From assembly GCA_024405255.1 (NCBI GenBank), contig JAKSOY010000258.1, positions 1 to 5,828 on the forward strand: a DNA stretch of 5,828 bases. Direction: 5' to 3'. Each line of letters opens with the position of its first letter. Position 1 is the stretch's first letter. The notes under the pieces are model-generated. The model saw only the letters and a list, made by a program, of their open reading frames with translations, had not been told where the DNA came from and searched no databases. The position numbers and the translations under genes are program-made. Positions 1-5,714 of this stretch are shown here, piece by piece. The stretch is from Kiritimatiellia bacterium. Its GTDB lineage: Bacteria; Verrucomicrobiota; Kiritimatiellia; RFP12; UBA1067.

Positions 1-410
1 GCACATCGAGGCGCATCTCATGGTCTGCTTCATCGCGCTGACGATGATGCGGCTCATCCAGCGCAAGACGAAGGCGGTCCTCGGCCCGGAGCTCGGCGAG
101 GAACAGGACTGGACATACGGCCTGCCTGGCGCGAGACTCTCGAAGGCGCTCGCGGAATGGCAGGTCGACGAACTCCCGGGTGACTACTACCGGATGCAGA
201 ACGCAACGGGAGAGGACATAAGGCTGTTGTTCAGGGCGTTCGGAATCGACGTCCCGGCAAAGATCTACACGAAAGGAGACATTCGTGACCTGAAGTCGGC
301 CATAACCGCGTTCTGAAACTGACACTATAATATTATGACGAGAGTGGCAACGTCATGCCTGCTGCCATTGAGCGGGAACGCATTTTAACGAAAGCCAAGT
401 GGCAAACTCG
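1..410 (+). mobile_element. Right end of an insertion sequence (IS1634/IS4-like), left part outside window
   Basis: The transposase stop codon at 314-316 is followed by about 95 non-coding bases, and beyond about 411 the minus strand reads as a kinase coding sequence. The IS therefore most likely ends near 410. The outermost bases read inward on the minus strand as CCCGAGTTTGCCACTTGG, a plausible terminal inverted repeat, but the partner end is not in the window. The 8-mer AGTGGCAA occurs twice, at 343-350 and 398-405, perhaps as repeated transposase-binding sites. The exact boundary is inferred only from where kinase similarity stops; the end could lie a few tens of bases either side. Confidence 0.5.
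2..316 (+). CDS. IS1634/IS4-type transposase, C-terminal fragment (5' end outside window)
   Basis: The frame is open from base 2 to the TGA at 314-316 and gives about 104 residues. It begins HIEAHLMVCFIALTMMRLIQ, which matches the helix that follows the catalytic glutamate region in IS1634-type members of the IS4 (DDE) transposase superfamily, where a His-rich 'I.aH..icF.AL...R' segment is characteristic. The rest (QNATGEDI, LFRAFGID, ending SAITAF) resembles the variable C-terminal tail of that group. The protein would cut and join the ends of its own insertion sequence. The catalytic DDE residues lie upstream of the window and cannot be checked. The ATG at 20 is an internal methionine, not the start, because the homology-like segment continues upstream of it. 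The 3' end looks intact. The family call rests on recognition of one conserved segment, so the superfamily is more certain than the exact family. Confidence 0.75.
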   Translation, partial: HIEAHLMVCFIALTMMRLIQRKTKAVLGPELGEEQDWTYGLPGARLSKALAEWQVDELPGDYYRMQNATGEDIRLLFRAFGIDVPAKIYTKGDIRDLKSAITAF

Positions 411-423
411 GGCAGTTCCCGCT
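371..423. repeat. 9-bp inverted repeat spanning the IS/kinase junction
   Basis: AGCGGGAAC at 371-379 and its exact reverse complement GTTCCCGCT at 415-423 are separated by 35 bases. The right arm lies inside the kinase remnant and the left arm inside the presumed IS end, so the pair brackets the inferred junction. It may be a coincidence, a footprint of a nested insertion, or part of the IS end if the element reaches further right than 410. Confidence 0.45.
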
Positions 424-583
424 GTGAAGATTTTGATCGCAACAGTCTGCTCGTCGGATTGCCGGGTGGCGCGAAAGACAACAGACATCCCGCCTTGACC
501 CACAACAGGGCCAAGGTAGGGCCAAGGTCGTAACCGGGAATCTCGGGAACCTTGAACTCCTGCTGTTGACCTGAAAAACTCAT
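411..583 (-). pseudogene. Hanks-type Ser/Thr protein kinase, N-terminal remnant (frameshifted and truncated)
   Basis: Read on the minus strand from ATG 583, the first frame gives MSFSGQQQEF then KVPEIPGYDLGP. An exact 11-bp duplication follows, and the reading continues in the next frame as VVGQGGMSVVFRATRQ and then TVAIKIFTAGTA. Removing one copy of the duplication joins the two into one frame. The restored protein has the start of a bacterial PknB-like kinase: an N-terminal 'IPGYDL' lead-in, the ATP-binding glycine-rich loop GQGGMSVVF, and the VAIK motif whose lysine contacts ATP phosphates. Similarity ends after TAGTA at about base 411, where helix C and the catalytic lobe should follow; instead there is IS sequence. 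The kinase domain normally needs about 260 residues, so no active enzyme can be made here. Start choice: ATG 583 or ATG 601 (adding MISYIH); neither has a Shine-Dalgarno sequence. The glycine loop plus VAIK at correct spacing makes the family call strong. Confidence 0.8.
507..528. repeat. Exact 11-bp tandem duplication inside the kinase remnant
   Basis: AGGGCCAAGGT occurs at 507-517 and again immediately at 518-528 with no mismatch. On the coding (minus) strand the unit is ACCTTGGCCCT. Eleven is not a multiple of three, so the extra copy shifts the frame. With one copy removed the reading is GYDLGPVVGQGG, the expected run into a kinase glycine-rich loop. Confidence 0.95.
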
Positions 584-590
584 ATGAATA

Positions 591-602
591 TATGATATCA
601 TA
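591..602. repeat. Perfect 12-bp palindrome TATGATATCATA
   Basis: Bases 591-602 are identical to their own reverse complement. The palindrome lies just upstream of the kinase start codon and covers the whole putative -10 element of the minus-strand promoter, so it could be an operator for a dimeric repressor. The surrounding sequence is AT-rich, so chance is possible. Confidence 0.5.
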
Positions 603-620
603 ACAAAGAATGGTTGACAA
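592..620 (-). promoter_or_regulatory. Candidate sigma-70 promoter for the kinase remnant
   Basis: On the minus strand TTGTCA (620-615, 5 of 6 matches to the -35 consensus) is followed after 17 bases by TATCAT (597-592, 5 of 6 matches to the -10). Transcription would start near base 585, only one or two bases before ATG 583, so the message would be nearly leaderless. This agrees with the absence of a Shine-Dalgarno sequence in front of either possible start. It would now drive only a truncated transcript. Confidence 0.5.
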
Positions 621-665
621 TGTTTTGAGATGATTTGACGAGTGACTTCATGTTATTCTTTTGTG

Positions 666-694
666 TTCACTGTCTGCCGAAGGTTTGGTATAAT
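666..694 (+). promoter_or_regulatory. Extended -10 sigma-70 promoter of the large secreted-protein gene
   Basis: A perfect TATAAT at 689-694 is preceded by TGG (686-688), which fits the extended -10 'TGn' element. A weak -35, TTCACT at 666-671 (4 of 6), lies 17 bases upstream. The predicted start of transcription is about base 701, which gives a leader of about 93 bases before ATG 794. It is the best promoter on the plus strand in the 470-base stretch between the transposase and the large gene. Confidence 0.7.
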
Positions 695-701
695 TTGGAT
701 G

Positions 702-751
702 CTTGAAATTGGCAGAGGGGAGAAGTTAGACTCGATACTCTGCCAATCAAG
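702..751 (+). promoter_or_regulatory. Strong stem-loop at the 5' end of the leader RNA
   Basis: ATTGGCAGAG at 708-717 is exactly complementary to CTCTGCCAAT at 738-747. Pairing extends outward (CTTGA 702-706 with TCAAG 747-751) if the two outermost bases of the left core arm are realigned with a two-base bulge, giving about 14 pairs. The loop is about 20 bases (718-737). The structure starts within a base or two of the predicted transcription start, so it could stabilise the 5' end or act as a regulatory leader. Alternatively, as DNA, it is a 10-bp inverted repeat with half-sites about 30 bp apart, suited to a regulator acting just downstream of the promoter. No T-tract follows, so it is not an intrinsic terminator. 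Confidence 0.7.
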
Positions 752-756
752 AGGGG

Positions 757-774
757 CGATTGAGGATTTAATCG
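757..774 (+). promoter_or_regulatory. Small second hairpin in the leader
   Basis: CGATT (757-761) can pair with AATCG (770-774) across an 8-base loop, directly upstream of the A-rich run and the ribosome-binding site. Five pairs with only two G-C pairs make it weak alone. It may matter as a spacer that keeps the ribosome-binding site exposed. It is not a terminator on either strand. Confidence 0.35.
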
Positions 775-779
775 AAAAA

Positions 780-793
780 AGGAGAAGTCGAGT
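780..793 (+). promoter_or_regulatory. Ribosome-binding site deciding start 794
   Basis: A run of A followed by GGAG (781-784) ends 9 bases before ATG 794, and this fixes that ATG as the start. The core GGAGAAGT (781-788) is repeated exactly at 719-726, inside the loop of the upstream hairpin. The last seven bases before the ATG (GTCGAGT, 787-793) are complementary, with one G-U pair, to ACTCGAT in the same loop. Confidence 0.75.
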
Positions 794-3700
794 ATGGTGC
801 GTACAGTATTGGTTGAAAAGCCGAATGCGGGAAGTTTTCGGTTTGATGGGAACGAAGGCTCATCGGCGAGGCCGAGGCGTTCGTCTCTGTTTGATTGTAC
901 CTTGTTAAAGTCGATTTGGGTACTGGGTCTGTCTTTGATGTTGGCGGGGGTGACCGTTGCCGGTACGGCGTCCTATTCGGACGACGGTACCACGCTCTTC
1001 GTCGAAGGCGAGGCAGAGGCCAATGCGCTCAACCTGGTCAACAACGCACTCACCATCGCTCCGGCCGAGAATGCCGAGACGGCCAAACTGACGTTCACCG
1101 GATCGATGGACTGGGGGTGGAAGGGGAAATACACGAGGTATACCGTGGTTGTTGACCCCGGAGCCAGTTTGGAATTCCGGAATGGATTACGGAACTGGAG
1201 CGGCAGTTGGGGATCGTATCCGACTTTCACAGCGAGGTTGGGCGGCACCATCGATTTTGGTCCTCGGCTGGAACTGTACCGTGGCGACGTCTGGTTCCGC
1301 GGCCCCGGTACCTTCCGCGTCGGTGAATGCTACCATCAGTGGCAATGGAGTCGTCTAGCCGACAACGCCAAGCTCGTGCTGACCGGTTCGAGATTCGTTT
1401 TCAACCCCTGGAGTTTTAAAGGCGACAACTACATTCGCCTGGACGGCGACCCGCGGTGTGCGACGATCAAGCCTGCCGCCCAGGACGTGTCGGTCGTCGT
1501 GAATTCCGAACCCTACATCCTCCTCAACAACGGCACATTGACTTTTGATTCCGAAGGCGCGGACGACGCCCAGCCCCATACGTTGACGATCGACAAACCG
1601 AACGGTCTTACCGGCGAGGGTACGGTACGCAAGATCGGCTCGGGCACGTTGCGCTATACGCAGCCCCAGAACTACACCGGTACGACATCTGTGGAAGGGG
1701 GTGCCCTGGAGATCCCCTCGACCATCGTCCACTCGTCCAGTTCCATCGTGGTGGATGCGAATGGCGAACTGAAGATGATTGCGCCGAATGCCGAAGTAGG
1801 CACGGTGACGCTCGATGGCACGCTCACGGTTGCGGGCGAAGGTACGGTGAAGGCGGCGGACCTCACGCTGGGTGCAAAGGGACGCATCGTGCTCTTCGTG
1901 CCAGCGACGGGCGGTGCGAATCTGACCGTTCCGACGATGTACGTTCAGAACGGCGGTAAGATCGCGGTGGAGATCAACGGTGCCTTGCCCGATGGCGACT
2001 ATGTGTTGGTAGATGGCGCGCCCTCTGAAGTGCCCACGCTTGAGCAGGTGGGCAAGGGATGGAACGCGATGACGACCGCCTTGGTGATCGAGAACGGCAA
2101 GCTGCTGCTGCGCGTCACCAATTCTGCCGCGTCTATCGCCGCGCTGGCCTGGCGGGGCGAGGCCGGCGATGCGTGGACAACAGGACTCTGGGCCCTGGGG
2201 CCCGACTATCTCACCACCCAGTTGTGGGCGGAGTCGTCCGACGTGCTGTTCGACGGTGTCGGTGGCAACTCGGTGACGGTGGATGCCGATGTGAGTGTGC
2301 GTTCGATGACCCTTGCTGAAGGCGACCTCACGCTGGGCGGAATGGGGACCATTGCCGGTTCGGAACCGCTCGTCAAACGCGGTACCGGCACGCTCACGCT
2401 CGACGGCGTGAATCTTGCCAACCAGGAAATTGTTGTTGAACAAGGCACGTTGAAACTCGGTGAAAACGCAGGGGCCACGTCGCTCGGCGCGGCGACGGCC
2501 GAAGGGGCTGGTGGCGCGGTGACGATCAAGGCCGGCGCACGGTTCGACCTCAACTACAACGCTGATGACAACAATGGTGTCCGCGCCGCCATCACCAAGG
2601 GGAAGAAGTTCTTCATTGAGGGAGATGGGCCCGATGGTGTCGGCGCGTTGGTGAATTTCGGTTCCAACACCACTTGGAGCACGTCGTTCAATGAGATCGT
2701 CCTCACCGGCGACGCCACGATTGGCGGCCCGAACCGGGTCGACTTGCGGGGTAATGCCTCCAACTCCATCACTGCCGCCACCAACGCGACGCTGACGGTC
2801 AAGGCAACTGCGACCACGGGCCTCAATGTGCACGGCCTCACGAAGGTGGATAAGGTGGTGGTGGCCGAGGGCGCGACGTTCTGCAGTGAAGGCGCGAACG
2901 CCGTTTTCGAACTGGACCACGGACTCGACCTCTACGGCAATCTCTACAACTGGGGCGCGACGGTCAACTGGCGCGGTCCCGAAGGGGTGAAGGTGGGGTC
3001 GACCACCGCGTCCATCATCGCCGCGAGCGGTTCCAGCAACCTCTACTATCCCATCACCGTGCCGACGGGATCTGCACTGGCGCTGAAGGGCGGTGCGACC
3101 GACTATTACCGGAACGCTATCACCAACGACGGCGCCATCGTGCAGAGCGCGGGTACGCACGTGATGATGAACGAGTACACGGGTTCGGGCTCCTGGACCG
3201 TTACGGGCGGCACGTTGGCGCTCGACGGTGGCGCCACGGCGCCTGAGGGGGCGACGCCGTATTTCAACGTCACGGGCGGTCTCGTTCAGCTTGGCACGTA
3301 TGGCACTAACGGCGAACCGTTCAAGACGACGGGCTATTCGGTCGATTTCAACAACAGCGGGGCAGGATTGCGCCTGACGACCGGCGCTGCCGTGGCGTAT
3401 GATCTTTCTGGAATCGTCAATGGCAGCGGTGGCGTCTACTTCGACACCAACTCGCGTGCCAATCCGTTCAAGGTCACCAATCTGAAGTGGGCCGTTATAG
3501 GGGGGGCGCGTTTTGTGCTGTCGGAGGACGACACCAGCTATGGCGCTCCGGTCACCTTGGGCGCAGGGTGCGACATCGCGACCGACAACCTGTCTTTCCC
3601 GCGGGCAAAGTCATCCGCCTACACATCGCTGCTCCTTACGGACGGTGCCAAGATGTCTCCCAGGATCATCGATCTCGGCAGCTACAACTCGATGAACCCT

Positions 3701-5692
3701 GCATCGTTGATCGTCGACAATGGTTCGCTGACGGCTGCGGACCGCATATTGGTGGGCTGGGAAGCGAAACACACCCATTTCCAGTTGCATGCAGGCGAGG
3801 CGACGGTCAAGGACATGTTCATCGCCTATGGCTGGAAGGGCGGTGCCGGCTACCACAACCGCTTCACGCAGGATGCGGGTTCGCTCACGATCTCGAACGG
3901 CGGCTTCAAGGGTAATCCTTATGGACAGGCGGGCGTGGTGCTGGAGGGCGGTTCGCTTACACTTGCGGGGGATTCGTCCAACCGTACGATGATGCCGGTC
4001 GTGTTCGGCGAGCGCGCGGGCAAGAACTACACGGTCGACATCGAGGACCACTCGGTGACGTGGAACACGGGACTCGCGGGTGAGTCCGAAGTGACGCTCA
4101 ACGGTTCGGGCACGTTCACCAGCGGCTACCAGGGAAATGCCTTGCAAGGCATCCCCCGTGCCAAGTGGACTATCACGAACACCGGTACCAACGACCTTTC
4201 GGGCGCGGCGGGTTTTGCGGGCGGACTCGAACTCGCGGAAAACGTGCAGGCGACGGTCAATATGTCCGGCAAATCCCTTGTGCGCGCTTTCTGCATGACG
4301 AGTGCTTCGATCGACCAGTCGGTGGCGATCTCCCCGGCGGGCCGTCTTACGTTCTATGCGCCCTCCGATCTCAAATTGTTGCATACGTACTACGGCACGG
4401 AGATCGTCCCCAAGGGCACGATCCAGTATCGTGGCAGCTTCTATGTCGAGGAAGAGGCTACCTACACCTTTGCGGGCGGCTATGATGATTCGCTGCGTCT
4501 CGCCATCGACGGTGTGCAAGTGCTGCGCACCACGAGTGCCGGACAGCTGGCGGCGGGTTCCGTGGCGCTGACGGAGGGGTGGCATACGTTCCGCATCGAT
4601 GCGTGCCAGACCGGCGGCGCGTCGGGTCCGGTGAGCGGCCCCTGGCGTGACAACAACATGGCGCTGGGCTGGATGAAGGGCGAGAGCACGTCTACCGACG
4701 TTGCGGGCTACACCCGTTTCGACGGCGAGCATTTCGAGATGAAGCCCGATGCTGGTACCTTCCGCATCCGTCGCAGCTGGCGCAGCGGGCTGAACGACAA
4801 CTGGGCGACGAACGAACTTTGGGACGAAATCATTCTCACCGACAACATCACGGACGTCAATGTGAACAAACCCGCTTCCGAGACGCAGCAGAACTACGCG
4901 ACCACGCGTTTCGATGGTTGGTTCTACGTGAAGGACACCCAGGTAGGATCGTGGTATTTCTGGAAGTGCTATAACGGCCAGATGGATATGACGATCGACG
5001 GCACGCGTATTGGCTTCAACGGTACGGGTAACCAGATCTATGCGACGAAGATCACGCTCGCCGAAGGTTGGCATCGTTTCGAGACGCGGTTCTACAACAC
5101 GTCGACCTCGAACTGGGGTGCCGCGCCTTATGGCAATCATTACAACTACGGGGGACTTTCGGTGGAAATCAAGGGCAATGGATCGTGGCCGCAGTTCTTC
5201 AATCCGAACAACTTCCAATTCCGCGCAGACGATCCCGCGAACGATTCGCTCGTTCCGGGCCTTGCGGGCGTGACCACGCTTGGCGCGGGCAGCGTGCTCG
5301 CGAATACGGCCGCGGATGGGGTGTGCCCGATCACCGGCACGCTCGCGGGCGCCGGTACGCTCACGGGTGCGTTCGCCTTCGCGGGGGATGCGAACGAATG
5401 GCGTGTTTCCGGTTCGGGTGCGGAGTCGATGCTGGAAGGCGTGGTGAAATTCGAGAATGTGCCGGCGAATGCCCTGGCGGAACTGAAGAAGATCACGGTG
5501 AAGTTCGAGGGTGTGGATACGCGCGGCTTCTACAAGCTCGGTACTGCGCCCGGCGCCGTCGTCTCGGCAATCACGCTGGAAGTACGCAATGCGGAAGACG
5601 TGCCGCAAGACGGCTGGAAGCTGGTGCAGAAGTCGGACGGTCTGCGCATCGTCAATAGTTTCCGTGAAGGAACGATCATTCTGGTGAGATGA
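794..5692 (+). CDS. Giant secreted PATR beta-solenoid protein with two PA14-like domains
   Basis: This 1632-residue protein is probably exported and surface-located; its biochemical role is unknown. Residues 1-40 form an unusually long, Arg-rich N-region and residues 41-56 (IWVLGLSLMLAGVTVA) the hydrophobic core of a signal peptide, with cleavage likely near 56-59. Most of residues 60-1180 is Gly/Thr/Val-rich short-strand sequence typical of a right-handed beta-solenoid. Clear autotransporter-associated (PATR) motifs lie at about 271-307 (KIGSGTLRY, NYTGTTSVEGGALEI) and about 453-556 (W...W lead-in, then KRGTGTLTLDG and VVEQGTLKLG); weaker copies lie near 795-812 and 984-1070. Residues 1193-1296 and about 1330-1465 are two PA14-like domains, each with a GxFYV or GWFYV strand, an 'IDG' strand and an 'EGWH.F' strand. 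The last ~170 residues are beta-rich, with no 12-strand barrel and no PEP-CTERM signal. The frame is intact throughout. A gene for another exported protein starts 22 bases downstream. The start is set by the GGAG at 781-784. Confidence 0.9.
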   Translation: MVRTVLVEKPNAGSFRFDGNEGSSARPRRSSLFDCTLLKSIWVLGLSLMLAGVTVAGTASYSDDGTTLFVEGEAEANALNLVNNALTIAPAENAETAKLTFTGSMDWGWKGKYTRYTVVVDPGASLEFRNGLRNWSGSWGSYPTFTARLGGTIDFGPRLELYRGDVWFRGPGTFRVGECYHQWQWSRLADNAKLVLTGSRFVFNPWSFKGDNYIRLDGDPRCATIKPAAQDVSVVVNSEPYILLNNGTLTFDSEGADDAQPHTLTIDKPNGLTGEGTVRKIGSGTLRYTQPQNYTGTTSVEGGALEIPSTIVHSSSSIVVDANGELKMIAPNAEVGTVTLDGTLTVAGEGTVKAADLTLGAKGRIVLFVPATGGANLTVPTMYVQNGGKIAVEINGALPDGDYVLVDGAPSEVPTLEQVGKGWNAMTTALVIENGKLLLRVTNSAASIAALAWRGEAGDAWTTGLWALGPDYLTTQLWAESSDVLFDGVGGNSVTVDADVSVRSMTLAEGDLTLGGMGTIAGSEPLVKRGTGTLTLDGVNLANQEIVVEQGTLKLGENAGATSLGAATAEGAGGAVTIKAGARFDLNYNADDNNGVRAAITKGKKFFIEGDGPDGVGALVNFGSNTTWSTSFNEIVLTGDATIGGPNRVDLRGNASNSITAATNATLTVKATATTGLNVHGLTKVDKVVVAEGATFCSEGANAVFELDHGLDLYGNLYNWGATVNWRGPEGVKVGSTTASIIAASGSSNLYYPITVPTGSALALKGGATDYYRNAITNDGAIVQSAGTHVMMNEYTGSGSWTVTGGTLALDGGATAPEGATPYFNVTGGLVQLGTYGTNGEPFKTTGYSVDFNNSGAGLRLTTGAAVAYDLSGIVNGSGGVYFDTNSRANPFKVTNLKWAVIGGARFVLSEDDTSYGAPVTLGAGCDIATDNLSFPRAKSSAYTSLLLTDGAKMSPRIIDLGSYNSMNPASLIVDNGSLTAADRILVGWEAKHTHFQLHAGEATVKDMFIAYGWKGGAGYHNRFTQDAGSLTISNGGFKGNPYGQAGVVLEGGSLTLAGDSSNRTMMPVVFGERAGKNYTVDIEDHSVTWNTGLAGESEVTLNGSGTFTSGYQGNALQGIPRAKWTITNTGTNDLSGAAGFAGGLELAENVQATVNMSGKSLVRAFCMTSASIDQSVAISPAGRLTFYAPSDLKLLHTYYGTEIVPKGTIQYRGSFYVEEEATYTFAGGYDDSLRLAIDGVQVLRTTSAGQLAAGSVALTEGWHTFRIDACQTGGASGPVSGPWRDNNMALGWMKGESTSTDVAGYTRFDGEHFEMKPDAGTFRIRRSWRSGLNDNWATNELWDEIILTDNITDVNVNKPASETQQNYATTRFDGWFYVKDTQVGSWYFWKCYNGQMDMTIDGTRIGFNGTGNQIYATKITLAEGWHRFETRFYNTSTSNWGAAPYGNHYNYGGLSVEIKGNGSWPQFFNPNNFQFRADDPANDSLVPGLAGVTTLGAGSVLANTAADGVCPITGTLAGAGTLTGAFAFAGDANEWRVSGSGAESMLEGVVKFENVPANALAELKKITVKFEGVDTRGFYKLGTAPGAVVSAITLEVRNAEDVPQDGWKLVQKSDGLRIVNSFREGTIILVR

Positions 5693-5700
5693 AAAACTGA

Positions 5701-5708
5701 AAGGCAGG
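5701..5708 (+). promoter_or_regulatory. Ribosome-binding site for the downstream gene
   Basis: AAGGCAGG ends 6 bases before GTG 5715. It decides a GTG start and sits in a 22-base gap with no terminator or new promoter, so the second gene is probably translated from the same message. Confidence 0.6.
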
Positions 5709-5714
5709 TCGAAG

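Noticed and set aside
614..619. Perfect TTGACA on the plus strand as a -35 element
   Set aside because: No acceptable -10 lies 16-18 bases downstream (the 17-base position reads GACGAG). The TATAAT at 689-694 is too far away to pair with it.
757..780. Hairpin next to a six-A run as an intrinsic terminator on the minus strand
   Set aside because: On the minus strand the T run comes before the hairpin, not after it, and the stem has only five pairs.
902..904. TTG as an alternative start giving a short, normal signal peptide
   Set aside because: It has no Shine-Dalgarno sequence upstream, whereas ATG 794 has GGAG at good spacing; kept only as a caveat.
642..908. 88-codon plus-strand frame crossing the promoter and leader
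   Set aside because: It runs through the promoter, hairpin and start of the giant gene, has no ribosome-binding site and shows no recognisable domain.
1355..3160. 601-codon open frame on the minus strand opposite the giant gene
   Set aside because: Same shadow effect: no domain, Arg/His/Gly-rich composition, and fully contained in the PATR coding region.
1801..5360. Recurring short DNA strings such as GGCACGCTCACG
   Set aside because: They follow from the repeated protein motif Gly-Thr-Leu-Thr in PATR strands with biased codons, not from a separate DNA repeat or CRISPR-like array.
3611..5608. 665-codon open frame on the minus strand opposite the giant gene
   Set aside because: It is the antisense of an intact, motif-bearing gene; its translation is Arg/His-rich low-complexity sequence with no recognisable domain, as expected when a GC-biased gene is read backwards. 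No ribosome-binding site or promoter supports it.
5183..5692. C-terminal autotransporter barrel or PEP-CTERM anchor
   Set aside because: There are too few amphipathic strands for a barrel, no terminal aromatic residue, and no Pro-Glu-Pro plus membrane helix plus Arg cluster.
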